A DNA stretch of 64,000 bases from Rhodococcus gordoniae (GTDB lineage: Bacteria; Actinomycetota; Actinomycetes; Mycobacteriales; Mycobacteriaceae), in NCBI RefSeq assembly GCF_001646655.1, contig NZ_LPZN01000065.1, positions 1 through 64,000 of the forward strand. The letters run 5' to 3'. Positions 1 through 8,652 of this stretch are shown one piece after another; within the stretch, counting starts at the first letter, position 1; each line of letters begins with the position of its first letter. Below the pieces are notes generated by a model. The model was not told the origin of the DNA. It saw nothing but the letters and a program-made list of their open reading frames with translations, and ran no database searches. Position numbers and translations under genes: made by a program.

Positions 1-1187
1 CGGCGCGCGCCGGATCCGCGACCGTCCAGGTCGCCACCGACCCCGGTCATGCGCGCAGGATGCTACGGGAAGCGCTGGTGCCGTTGCCGTCTCGTATCGC
101 CGCAGTCGAGGACGCGCGGGGCACCACGCTGGCGGCGCCGCTCGTCGCGGCAGAGGCACTACCTCGGGTGCGGACCTCGGCCATGGACGGCTACGCGGTG
201 GCCGGCGAGGGACCGTGGTTGCTGCGCAACGAGATCCGTTATGCGGGCGACGGCGGATCGCTCACGCTCCACGACGGGGAGGCGGCCCGGATCGCGACGG
301 GTGCCCACCTGCCGACCGGCGCGACCGCCGTCGTGCGCGACGAATTCGTCCGTGTCGAGAACGGTCTCGTCTCCCGCCTGTCCGATGCGCCGATCCGCGA
401 CGACGCGCGTCGCCGCGGTGAGGACTGGGAGCCGGGAACGATTCTCGCCCCTGCCGGCACCGCTGTGAGCCCCGCAGTGGTCTCCGCGGCCGTCAGCGGT
501 GAGGTCACGGAAGTGGAGGTGCGCGGTCCCGTGCGGGTGCACATCGCGCTCACGGGTGACGAGATCCGCCGCACCGGCCCGCTCCGCGAGGGGCAGACGC
601 GCGACTCGCTGGGGCCGGTGCTCCCCGATTTCGTCCGCTGGTGCGGTGCGATGGTGGTCGGTGACGGGCATCTCCGCGACACCGCGGACGGATTCGACGC
701 ATTGTTCGCGGGCACCGATGCCGATGCGATGGTCATTGTGGGGGCGACGGGAGGGGGTGCCGCCGATCAGTTGCGGGGGGCGCTGGCGCGGGCCGGCGCG
801 CAGGTGGTCGTCGAACGGGTCCGGTGCAAGCCCGGCGGGTCGCAGGTCGCGGCGACGCTGCCGGACGGCCGCGCCGTGCTGGGGTTGCCCGGAAATCCGG
901 TGGCGGCGGTGTCGACCCTGCTGGTGATGCTGCCCGCGATCGCCGACGGCCGCACGCTCCGTACACCCGCCGCGGCCGTGACCGCGCCGCTGGCCAATGC
1001 CTCGGAGGTCGTCGGCGACATCACACGCCTGCTTCCTGCCCGCCAGGACGAACAGGGACGATGGTTGTGCGACAACATGATTCGCACAGCGCATCTGGCC
1101 GGTCTCATCGGGCGCACCGCGATCGCGGTGGTGCCGCCGGGAGCCGCGGACGGCGATCCCGTCGAGTTGTTACCGCTCCCCCACTGA
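1..1187 (+). CDS. moeA: MoeA-like molybdopterin molybdotransferase, 5' end cut by window edge
   Basis: MoeA inserts molybdate into adenylylated molybdopterin in the last step of molybdenum cofactor synthesis. The protein has the family motif SAMDGYAV near the N-terminus, a MoCF-binding-like segment with VGATGGG in the middle, and a KPGGSQVAA...GLPGNPVAAVS stretch that matches the MoeA C-terminal half. The reading frame is open from base 3 with no ATG, GTG or TTG before the ATG at 60, and the residues before that ATG (GHARRML) look like the usual MoeA N-terminal helix. The true start therefore probably lies upstream of the window, although translation from 60 would give 375 residues. It converges with the chelatase gene that ends 1 base away. 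Its place next to nitrite assimilation genes suggests cofactor supply to a nitrate reductase encoded elsewhere; that link is inference. Confidence 0.85.
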   Translation, partial: ARAGSATVQVATDPGHARRMLREALVPLPSRIAAVEDARGTTLAAPLVAAEALPRVRTSAMDGYAVAGEGPWLLRNEIRYAGDGGSLTLHDGEAARIATGAHLPTGATAVVRDEFVRVENGLVSRLSDAPIRDDARRRGEDWEPGTILAPAGTAVSPAVVSAAVSGEVTEVEVRGPVRVHIALTGDEIRRTGPLREGQTRDSLGPVLPDFVRWCGAMVVGDGHLRDTADGFDALFAGTDADAMVIVGATGGGAADQLRGALARAGAQVVVERVRCKPGGSQVAATLPDGRAVLGLPGNPVAAVSTLLVMLPAIADGRTLRTPAAAVTAPLANASEVVGDITRLLPARQDEQGRWLCDNMIRTAHLAGLIGRTAIAVVPPGAADGDPVELLPLPH

Positions 1188-1188
1188 G

Positions 1189-1941
1189 TCAGACGCGTGG
1201 CGAGCCGATCCCACATGCGCGGCGCGGCGCCTCGTTCGGCGCGACCGCGCGCAGCGCGTCGACCGCGGAGCGGTAGCGCCGGACGACGAGGTCGACGACG
1301 GGTTCGGCCACTCCGATCGGTGCGGCGACACCGTCTGCACCGACCTCGGACAGGCGACGATGGAACAGGCCGTCGGCGAGCAGACAGGACGCCACGAACA
1401 CGCGGCGTGCGCCACGTGCGCGGACCTCGTCCACCACGGTCGCGACCCGCGGTTCGCCGGTGGCGATCCATCCGACCCGCACCGGGGTGCCCACGAGCGC
1501 GGAGACCATGCGAGCCGTGACATGGATATCGTGGCGGGCACGAGGATCCGACGAACCGGCTGCCGCGAGGACCACGTCGTCGCCCTCGGTCCAGCCGGCC
1601 TGCCGCAACCGCTCGACGAGAACGCGGGCGAGGGCCGGGTCGGGACCGAGTGCGGGGGTGATCGTCACCGCGTCGTTCCCACCCGCCGCGACCTCGCGCG
1701 GAACGTCGGTGTGCACGTGGTAGCCGGAGGCGAGGAAGGCCGGAACGAGCACGGTCGGACGGTGGGTGTCGCGCAGGACCTCGGACGGCGACGGCCCGAG
1801 GACGTCGACGAAGGCGACGCGGGTGGAACCGACGCGGGAGGAGACGGCGTCGGCGAGCGCTGCGATCATGTCGACACCGCGCGGATTGCGGGTGCCGTGG
1901 GCGACGAGCAGCAGGGCGGGGTCGGTAGGTGTACCGGTCAC
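1189..1941 (-). CDS. cbiX: Sirohydrochlorin chelatase, CbiX family
   Basis: This 250-residue protein has the two-lobed CbiX/SirB fold that inserts Fe or Co into sirohydrochlorin. The first lobe begins LLVAHGTRNP with the expected histidine, and an SGYHVHTDVPRE segment supplies further histidines. The second lobe begins VLAAAGSSDPR where many relatives have HGS, so one lobe lacks that histidine. The GTG start at 1941 overlaps the stop of the upstream hemD gene by four bases (GTGA), which fits translational coupling. Being last in the narK-nirB-nirD-hemD series, it most likely makes siroheme for NirB. A cobalt-chelating role in B12 synthesis is possible, but no other cobalamin gene is present here. 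Confidence 0.87.
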   Translation of the reverse strand: MTGTPTDPALLLVAHGTRNPRGVDMIAALADAVSSRVGSTRVAFVDVLGPSPSEVLRDTHRPTVLVPAFLASGYHVHTDVPREVAAGGNDAVTITPALGPDPALARVLVERLRQAGWTEGDDVVLAAAGSSDPRARHDIHVTARMVSALVGTPVRVGWIATGEPRVATVVDEVRARGARRVFVASCLLADGLFHRRLSEVGADGVAAPIGVAEPVVDLVVRRYRSAVDALRAVAPNEAPRRACGIGSPRV

Positions 1942-3077
1942 GGGTGCATTCCTTCCGGGTCGACGGCGAGGCGGTAACCGCGCTTGACGACGGTCTGCAC
2001 GATCGCCGGTGCTCCGAGCGCCGAGCGCACCCGCGCGATCGCAGTTTCGACGGCGTGGGTGTCGCCGCCCCCGCCGGGCAGCGCCGCGAGAAGTTCCTCC
2101 CGGGAGACGACGAGGCCGGCGCGCGCGACGAGCGTGCGCATCAGGGCCATCCCGGCAGGGGGAAGGCACCGGACGGTGCCGTCGACGATCACGCAGCGTC
2201 CCCGCGGGCTGAGCACGTGGCCGCCGGCCTCGATGCGCACGGCCCGCCGGGGTAGTTCCTCGGCGATGTGCCGGGCGAGCGAACCCAGCCGGGAACGGGT
2301 GGGCATGCTCACGGGGACGTCGAGTTCGATGAGCGGTGCCGCGGTGACGGGACCGACGCACACGGCCGTGACGCCGGTGCGCAGCGACCGCAGCATCGGT
2401 TCGAGCCAACCGGTCTCCTTGGCCCGCATGAGCATCGACGCGACGGCCGGTGCGCTCGTGAAGCTCACGGCGTCGAGTCCGTGTTCGACGATCTGCTCGA
2501 TCATCCGGTCGAGCGCCGTGAGATCCTCGGGGGGTGTCCACCGGTAGACCGGGACGGGGACGACGTCGGCACCCGCGGCGCGCAGTGCCTCGCACACATC
2601 GGTCCCGGGCTCCCATTCGGTGCGCTCACCGTGCAACTGCACGGCGATGCGGCGGCCGGTGACTCCCTCGTTCAGCAGGAGCTCGAGCACCTCGGCGGAC
2701 GATTCCGAGGAGGGAGACCACTCCTCCCGGAGTTCGGCGGCCCGGATCGCGCCCGTGACCTTCGGGCCGCGGGCGAGGATCCGGCTCGTGCCGAGTGCCT
2801 GCGCGAGGCCGTCGGCGAGTCCCCATCCCTCCGCTGCGCCCATCCAGCCGCGGAATCCGATCGCCGTGGTGGCGATCGTGATGTCCGGGGGTTGCGCGAC
2901 GATGCACCGGGTGACGCGTTCGAGTTCGTCGTCGTCGGACAGCGGGATGATGCGGATGGCGGGAGCATGCACGACCTCGGCCCCGCGCCTGGTGAGGAGA
3001 GTGGCGAATTCCTCGGCGCGTCGAGCCGCCGTCACGCCGATGGTGAATCCCCGCAACGGTGGGGTGTCGTCGTTCAC
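1938..3077 (-). CDS. hemD: Uroporphyrinogen-III synthase fused to a C-terminal winged-helix domain
   Basis: The N-terminal two thirds (about residues 1-260) is a HemD domain, which closes hydroxymethylbilane to uroporphyrinogen III, the precursor of siroheme. Segments such as FTIGVTAARRAEEF near the start and VSFTSAPAVASMLMRA in the middle match the family. The last ~100 residues form an OmpR/PhoB-type winged helix (LMRTLVARAGLVVSREELL, then VETAIARVRSALG and VKRGYRL). The same fusion is known in M. tuberculosis Rv0260c. Both ends overlap neighbours by four bases (nirD stop with this GTG start at 3077; this stop with the cbiX start). The fusion suggests an enzyme that may also regulate the nitrite operon; the regulatory part is inference. 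Confidence 0.88.
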   Translation of the reverse strand: MNDDTPPLRGFTIGVTAARRAEEFATLLTRRGAEVVHAPAIRIIPLSDDDELERVTRCIVAQPPDITIATTAIGFRGWMGAAEGWGLADGLAQALGTSRILARGPKVTGAIRAAELREEWSPSSESSAEVLELLLNEGVTGRRIAVQLHGERTEWEPGTDVCEALRAAGADVVPVPVYRWTPPEDLTALDRMIEQIVEHGLDAVSFTSAPAVASMLMRAKETGWLEPMLRSLRTGVTAVCVGPVTAAPLIELDVPVSMPTRSRLGSLARHIAEELPRRAVRIEAGGHVLSPRGRCVIVDGTVRCLPPAGMALMRTLVARAGLVVSREELLAALPGGGGDTHAVETAIARVRSALGAPAIVQTVVKRGYRLAVDPEGMHP

Positions 3078-3508
3078 GAACCCTCTCCGGTCGCGCCCTC
3101 GTGCCGCCGGTCGCGCGGGACGAGGCTGTGGATCTGGACGACTCCCGCCCACACGCGCACCTCGTAGACGGGCAGACGCACCGACGGATCGTCGAGGCAG
3201 CGACCGTCGTCGAGGGAGAAAACCTGCTTGAGCAGCGGCGACGCCACGGTGGGCTCGCCGGCACGGTCACCGACGATTCCGCGCGACATCACCGCGGCGC
3301 GGCCGAACGGATCGATGTTGCCCACCGCGCGCAGCGTTCCGTCGTCGAGCAGGAACAGGGCAACCTGCTCGCCGCCGCGCAGCAACACCGCAACTCCACG
3401 GCCCGGAATGAGATGGCTGAGCGGACAGGCCGAGGTCCATTCCAGTCGCCCGTCGAACACGCTCTCGCGCGTCGATCCCCCTACGGTGTACGTCTCGATG
3501 ACGGTCAT
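3074..3508 (-). CDS. nirD: Nitrite reductase [NAD(P)H] small subunit NirD
   Basis: NirD is the small, Rieske-like subunit of assimilatory NADH nitrite reductase, which reduces nitrite to ammonium in the cytoplasm. The 144-residue protein has the NirD pattern: WTSACPLSHLIPGRGVAVLL near residue 25, a GNIDPFGRAAVMSRGIVGD loop, and a C-terminal RLPVYEVRV strand. It lacks the Cys-x-His pairs of true Rieske proteins, as is normal for NirD, so no cluster is expected. A GGGAGG ribosome binding site sits upstream of the ATG. A 90-base gap separates it from nirB and contains a TTACCC/GGGTAA inverted repeat at 3567-3591, which may stabilise or process the transcript. Confidence 0.95.
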   Translation of the reverse strand: MTVIETYTVGGSTRESVFDGRLEWTSACPLSHLIPGRGVAVLLRGGEQVALFLLDDGTLRAVGNIDPFGRAAVMSRGIVGDRAGEPTVASPLLKQVFSLDDGRCLDDPSVRLPVYEVRVWAGVVQIHSLVPRDRRHEGATGEGS

Positions 3509-3598
3509 CGCTGTCCTCCCTTGACACTGCTGTCCTGAAGTGTGGGTGTCCGGTGTTTCGAGCGCATTACCCGCTCGTTCCCTCGGGGTAAGCGGTCG

Positions 3599-6115
3599 TC
3601 ATGCCCCGGTTCCGGGTCCGATACCCGGCATACCCACGAGAACGGGGACCTTGCGCGGGCCGCTGTCGTCGAAGCGGACCGTGGGGTCGGGCTGCTCGGG
3701 CGCGTTGACGAACGACACGAACCGTGCCAGCTTCTCCGGGTCCTCGAGGACGCCGGCCCACTCGTCCTTGTAACCGCCGACATGCTTGGCCATGGCGGCC
3801 TCGAGGTCGTCGGCGATCCCGAGGGCATCGTCGCACACGACCTCCTTCAGGTGCTCGAGCCCGCCCTCGAGCGCCTCGAGCCAGGGGGCGGTGCGCTGGA
3901 GCCGGTCGGCGGTGCGGATGTAGAACATGAGGAACCGGTCGATGTAGCGGACGAGGGTCTCGTCGTCGAGACCACCGGCAAGAAGCTGCGCGTGCTTGGG
4001 CGACTGGCCGCCGTTGCCACACACGTACAGGTTCCAGCCGTTCTCCGTCGCGATGACACCGACGTCCTTGCCGCGCGCCTCGGCGCATTCACGGGCGCAG
4101 CCCGACACACCCATCTTGAGCTTGTGGGGCGATCGCAGTCCTCGGTAACGCAATTCGAGGGCGACGGCCATCCTGACCGAGTCCTGCACGCCGTATCGGC
4201 ACCAGGTGGAGCCGACGCAGCTCTTGACGGTGCGCAGCGACTTGCCGTACGCCTGGCCGGATTCCATGCCGGCGTCGACGAGACGCTTCCAGATCTGCGG
4301 GAGCTGTTCGACGCGTGCACCGAACAGGTCGACGCGCTGACCGCCGGTCATCTTCACGTAGAGGCCGAAATCGCGTGCCACCTCACCGATGACGATGAGC
4401 TGCTCGGGCGTGCATTCGCCGCCGGGCATGCGCGGCACGACCGAGTAGGTGCCGTTCTTCTGGATGTTGGCGAGGAAGTGGTCGTTCGTGTCCTGCAGGC
4501 CGGCCTGCTTCGGGTGCAGGATGTGGTCGGAGTCGGTGGAGGCGAGGATCGAGGCGACCACCGGCTTGCAGATGTCGCAACCGTGCCCGGTGCCGTACTG
4601 CGCGATGAGCGCGGAGAAGGTACGGATCCCGGTGGCCTGGACGATCTGGAACAGCTCGGCGCGGGACTGTTCGAAGTGCTCGCACAGGGCCTTGGACATC
4701 TGCACACCCGACCGGGCGAGGAGCTGCTTGACGCTCGGGAGGCAACCGCCGCAGGTGGTGCCGGCGCTCGTGCACGACTTGATCTGTGCGATGTCGCAGG
4801 CCCCTTCGGCAATCGCGTCGCAGATCGCGCCCTTGGTCACGCCGTTGCACGAGCACACCTCGGCGTCGTCGGGCAGCGAACCGGCGCCCGGTTTCTCCCC
4901 CGCCGGAGAGATCAGCGTTGCCGGGTCACCCGGCAGCTCGCGGCCGACCAGCGGTCGCAGCGTGCCGTAGGCCGAGGCGTCGCCGACGAGGATGCCGCCG
5001 AGCAGGGTCTTCGCGTCGTCGGAGACGACGAGCTTGGCGTAGGTGCCCTTCGCGGAGTCGGACAGCACGACCTCGAGGGCGCCGGGCGTCGTCGCGTGGG
5101 CGTCGCCGAAGCTCGCGACGTCCACGCCGAGCAGCTTGAGCTTGGTGGACATGTCTGCGCCGGGAAACTCGGCGGTGCCGCCGACGAGCCGGTCGGCGAC
5201 GACCTCGGCGGTGCTGTAGCCCGGGGCGACGAGTCCGTAGCAGGTGCCGTCCACGGCGGCGCATTCGCCGATGGCGTAGACGGCCGCGTCCGCGGTGCTG
5301 CGGCAGGAGCGGTCGGTGAGCACACCGCCGCGACCACCGAGTTCGAGTCCGGCCTCCCGGGCGAGTTCGTCGCGGGGACGGACACCGGCGGAGAAGACGA
5401 CGAGACCCGCTTCGATGACGCTTCCGTCGGACAGGTTCACCTGCAGCCCCTCCGGCCCCGATGCGATCTTCGCGGTGCCCACACCGAGGTGGGTGACGAG
5501 TCCGAGGTCGGTGACGAGACGGTCCAGGACACGGCCACCGCCCTCGTCGACCTGGGCGGGCATAAGCCGGTTGTTGTACTCGATCACATGCGGGGTCACG
5601 CCCAGTAGGCGCAGCGCGTTGGCGGCCTCGAGCCCGAGCAGACCGCCGCCGATGACGACACCGGCGCGGCCGGTGGCCTCGGCGCGTCGGGCCGCGGCGC
5701 GGATGCCGTCGAGATCGTCGAGGGTGCGGTAGACGAAGCAGTCCGGCAGGTCGTGTCCGGGCACCGGCGGGACGAACGGATACGAGCCGGTCGCGAGGAC
5801 GAGGCTGTCGTAGCGCAGAACGTCACCGCCGGCGGTGGTGACGGTCCGGGCCGCGCGGTCGATGCCCACGGCGCGGGTGCCGACCCGCAGGTCGACGAGA
5901 TCGTCTGCTGCATAATCGTTTCCGGCCAGGGCGAGTTCTTTGCGGTTCCAGGACCCCACGTAGGACGACAGTCCCACGCGGTCGTAGGCGGCGTCGGTCT
6001 CCTCGCCGAGCACGGTCACCGACCAGTCGCCCTGCTCGTCGCGGACACGCAGGGCTTCGACGAAGCGGTGGGCGACCATTCCGTGTCCGACGACCACGAC
6101 GTTCTTGCGGCTCAT
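3599..6115 (-). CDS. nirB: Nitrite reductase [NAD(P)H] large subunit NirB
   Basis: NirB carries the FAD, iron-sulfur and siroheme centres that reduce nitrite to ammonium with NAD(P)H. The order is an N-terminal FAD/NAD(P) reductase (VVVGHGMVAHRF at 6-17, VVIGGGLLGLEAANA near 153), then a BFD-like 2Fe-2S domain with Cys421, Cys423, Cys455 and Cys458. The sulfite/nitrite reductase domain follows, with the siroheme-4Fe4S ligands Cys633, Cys639, Cys673 and Cys677. At 838 residues it is full length. The ATG is preceded by GGAAGAG. It lies 30 bases after narK and upstream of nirD in the same direction, so the three probably form one nitrite uptake and reduction unit. Confidence 0.97.
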   Translation of the reverse strand: MSRKNVVVVGHGMVAHRFVEALRVRDEQGDWSVTVLGEETDAAYDRVGLSSYVGSWNRKELALAGNDYAADDLVDLRVGTRAVGIDRAARTVTTAGGDVLRYDSLVLATGSYPFVPPVPGHDLPDCFVYRTLDDLDGIRAAARRAEATGRAGVVIGGGLLGLEAANALRLLGVTPHVIEYNNRLMPAQVDEGGGRVLDRLVTDLGLVTHLGVGTAKIASGPEGLQVNLSDGSVIEAGLVVFSAGVRPRDELAREAGLELGGRGGVLTDRSCRSTADAAVYAIGECAAVDGTCYGLVAPGYSTAEVVADRLVGGTAEFPGADMSTKLKLLGVDVASFGDAHATTPGALEVVLSDSAKGTYAKLVVSDDAKTLLGGILVGDASAYGTLRPLVGRELPGDPATLISPAGEKPGAGSLPDDAEVCSCNGVTKGAICDAIAEGACDIAQIKSCTSAGTTCGGCLPSVKQLLARSGVQMSKALCEHFEQSRAELFQIVQATGIRTFSALIAQYGTGHGCDICKPVVASILASTDSDHILHPKQAGLQDTNDHFLANIQKNGTYSVVPRMPGGECTPEQLIVIGEVARDFGLYVKMTGGQRVDLFGARVEQLPQIWKRLVDAGMESGQAYGKSLRTVKSCVGSTWCRYGVQDSVRMAVALELRYRGLRSPHKLKMGVSGCARECAEARGKDVGVIATENGWNLYVCGNGGQSPKHAQLLAGGLDDETLVRYIDRFLMFYIRTADRLQRTAPWLEALEGGLEHLKEVVCDDALGIADDLEAAMAKHVGGYKDEWAGVLEDPEKLARFVSFVNAPEQPDPTVRFDDSGPRKVPVLVGMPGIGPGTGA

Positions 6116-6145
6116 GATGTTCTCTTCCTTCGTGCCGGGGATCGG

Positions 6146-7600
6146 TCAGACTGCGACGCGCGCCGGGGCGGGAGCCTCGGTGGACGGTTCGCTCGTGGCG
6201 GTCGGATGGGGACGGCGGAGGAAGACGAACCAGGTCACGACGATGCACGCGAGGTAGAAGATCGCGAAGACCCAGAAGGCCATCGTCGCGGACTGGGCCT
6301 GGCCGCCGTAGGAGGCGCGGAAGACCAGGTTGATGCCGACGCCGCCGAGGCCGCCGATGGCACCGGCGAAACCGATGAGGGCACCGGACATGCTGCGCGA
6401 CCAGGCGGCCTTCTCGTCGCGATCCAGGTCGTCGAGATCCTGCGCACGGGCCTCGAAGATGGACGGGATCATCTTGTAGACCGAACCGTTGCCGAGTCCG
6501 GAGAGCAGGAACAGGGCGATGAAGCCGAGCACCATGGCGGTCAGCACACCACCGGTCGCTGCGCCGGTGGCGCGGTCGTCGAGGGTGCCGGCGACGATGA
6601 GCACCGCGGCGGCCAGGGCCATCGCGACGAAGGTGTAGAGGGTGATCCTGCCGCCGCCGATGCGGTCCGCGAGCTTTCCGCCGAGCGGCCGCGAGATCGA
6701 TCCGAGGAGCGGGCCGATGAAGGCGATCTGCGCGGCGTGCAGGGCGGCCTGGGCGGGGGTGTCGCCGCCGGCGAGGAAGTTGATCTGCAGGACCTGACCG
6801 AAAGCGAAGCCGAAACCGATGAACGAACCGAAGGTGCCGATGTAGAGGAAGGAGATGATCCACGAGTCGCGGAACTTCAGCGCGGCGCCCATGGCCCGCA
6901 GGTCGGCCTTCTGATCACCGAGGTTGTCCATGAACAGTGCGGCGCCCAGGGCTGCGACGGCACACAGGACCAGGTAGACCGCGCACACGATCCAGGGCTC
7001 GGTGTTGCCGACGGTGGCGATGACGAGCAGACCGATCAGCTGGACGGCCGGGACACCGATGTTTCCGCCACCGGCGTTGAGTCCGAGTGCCCAGCCCTTC
7101 AGGCGCTGCGGATAGAAGGCGTTGATGTTGGTCATCGACGACGCGAAGTTGCCGCCGCCCACGCCGGCGAGTGCTGCGACCAGCATGAAGGTGGTGTATG
7201 AGTGGCCCGGGTTCAGCATCAGGTACAGCGCCCCGAGGGTGGGTATCAGCAGTACCAGGGCGCTGAAGATGGTCCAGTTGCGGCCACCGAAGCGGGCGGT
7301 GGCGACGGTGTACGGGATGCGCAGGATCGCGCCGACGAGTGTGGGCACCGCGACCAGGAAGAACTTGCCGGCGGCGTCGATGCCGTACACCTCGGTGGGC
7401 ATGAACAGCACCATGACCGACCAGATCGACCAGACGGAGAAGCCGACGTGTTCGGCGATCACCGACCAGATCAGGTTGCGCTTGGCGACCTGCCTGCCGC
7501 CCGTCTCCCACGCCTCGACATCCTCGGCGTCCCACCGTTCGATATTGTGCCTCCGCGCGAATTTGTCTCGGAGACTTTCTTTTTCGATGAAGATCGTCAT
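6146..7600 (-). CDS. narK: Nitrate/nitrite transporter, NarK-type MFS protein
   Basis: This 484-residue integral membrane protein belongs to the nitrate/nitrite porter branch of the major facilitator superfamily. It shows about twelve hydrophobic segments. Family signatures include AGVGGGNFASSMTNINAFYP in the first half and GFAGAIGGLGGVGINLVFR in the second; these glycine-rich segments form the substrate pathway in NarK proteins. It has a 60-residue charged N-terminus (KFARRHNIERWDAEDVEAW) common in actinobacterial NarK. It heads the nirB-nirD-hemD-cbiX series, so import of nitrite or nitrate for assimilation is its probable job. The start is preceded by GAGGAGGAACGGCG. Promoter elements should lie in 7601-7722, where only a loose TTGACG -35-like sequence was seen. 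Confidence 0.92.
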   Translation of the reverse strand: MTIFIEKESLRDKFARRHNIERWDAEDVEAWETGGRQVAKRNLIWSVIAEHVGFSVWSIWSVMVLFMPTEVYGIDAAGKFFLVAVPTLVGAILRIPYTVATARFGGRNWTIFSALVLLIPTLGALYLMLNPGHSYTTFMLVAALAGVGGGNFASSMTNINAFYPQRLKGWALGLNAGGGNIGVPAVQLIGLLVIATVGNTEPWIVCAVYLVLCAVAALGAALFMDNLGDQKADLRAMGAALKFRDSWIISFLYIGTFGSFIGFGFAFGQVLQINFLAGGDTPAQAALHAAQIAFIGPLLGSISRPLGGKLADRIGGGRITLYTFVAMALAAAVLIVAGTLDDRATGAATGGVLTAMVLGFIALFLLSGLGNGSVYKMIPSIFEARAQDLDDLDRDEKAAWSRSMSGALIGFAGAIGGLGGVGINLVFRASYGGQAQSATMAFWVFAIFYLACIVVTWFVFLRRPHPTATSEPSTEAPAPARVAV

Positions 7601-7722
7601 CGCCGTTCCTCCTCGGGTCCGTGTCGATCCCCAAGGTAGGAAACGGGTGTTGCTACGGTGCTGCCCGCGGTGTCCGTCGCGTCAAGAGTTGCTCACCCCG
7701 GCGCCCGCCGCCCTGTGAGGTG

Positions 7723-8577
7723 TTACAGGAGGAACCGCACGAGGTCGGCGGTGTGCGCGAGGCCCGGGAAGGCGTCCTCGGTCGAACGCGGGTGCAGCGC
7801 GTGCACGGCCAGCCGGAAGATCACCGCGCGCAGCAGCATCTGCGGCCATTCCGGCAGGTCCTCCCACCGGCCGATGAGTCCTTCGTCGGCGCCGCCCCAC
7901 GACAGTGCGTCGACGACGGCGACGGCGGCCGCCCACGAGGCCGGACGCCAGTAGGGGGTGATGTCGGTCAGCCCGGGGGCCGCGCGCCCGGCGAACAGGA
8001 CGGTGCCGAACAGGTCGCCGTGGACGAGCTGGTCGGGCAGGTGCACCGGCTTGCGGAAGGTCGCGAGCTGGTTGATGAGGTCGAGGCTCTTGCGGCCGTC
8101 GGGTGTCACCGTCTCGGGCGCACCGGCCGCGCGGGCGCTGCGCAACGGCACGGTCTCCCAGGCCGCGCGGTCGGCCGCGACGAAGACGTCGACGTCCTCC
8201 CAGGGTGCGACCGGAGGCTGCATGAGGAAACGGGGGCGTTCGAGCTGCGCTGTGGCGGTGTGCAGCCGCAGCGACAGCGAGACCACTTCGTCGTGCCTGG
8301 GCTCGGACGTACCGACGATGTAGGTGTCGGCGCGCCATCCGGAGACCACGTAGCGACCGTCGGTGGACCGCACCGGACGGGCCAGCCGCACTCCGTCGAC
8401 GGTCAGGGTCTCCCGCACTTTGGCGGACCAGGCCGCGCGAGCATGATCGGCGACTCGGGACAGCACCACGTCCCCACACCGGAAACCGCCGTCCCAGTCG
8501 GGCCCGAGCGGGACCGGTTCGACGTCGCGGAGACCGAATGTGGAGCACACGTGCTGAGGCGGTTCGAGTGAGCTCAC
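7723..8577 (-). CDS. TIGR02569 family protein, kinase/aminoglycoside phosphotransferase-like, function unknown
   Basis: This 284-residue protein matches the actinobacterial TIGR02569 family, found next to moeZ in mycobacteria (Rv3205c). Recognisable parts are an N-terminal VPLGPDWDGGFRCGDVVLSR loop, a central LRLHTATAQ segment, LVHGDLFGTVLF around residue 200, and WRPASWAAAVAVVDALSWGGAD. The HGDL segment resembles the catalytic loop of aminoglycoside phosphotransferase-like kinases, but a downstream DFG-type motif is not clear, so enzymatic activity is uncertain. I chose the GTG at 8577 (VSSLEPPQHV) because the upstream extension lacks support. It is 75 bases downstream of moeZ on the opposite-facing side, that is, it starts before moeZ ends and reads away from it. 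Confidence 0.75.
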   Translation of the reverse strand: MSSLEPPQHVCSTFGLRDVEPVPLGPDWDGGFRCGDVVLSRVADHARAAWSAKVRETLTVDGVRLARPVRSTDGRYVVSGWRADTYIVGTSEPRHDEVVSLSLRLHTATAQLERPRFLMQPPVAPWEDVDVFVAADRAAWETVPLRSARAAGAPETVTPDGRKSLDLINQLATFRKPVHLPDQLVHGDLFGTVLFAGRAAPGLTDITPYWRPASWAAAVAVVDALSWGGADEGLIGRWEDLPEWPQMLLRAVIFRLAVHALHPRSTEDAFPGLAHTADLVRFLL

Positions 8578-8652
8578 GCAGCTCAACCTACCGCCGCACA
8601 CCGCCCGGATCGGGAAGGCACTCCGCTGTTTCAGGTCACAACGAGGTCACCG

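Noticed and set aside
3542-5608. 688-codon open frame on + opposite nirB
   Set aside because: nirB has all cofactor ligands in frame on the other strand.
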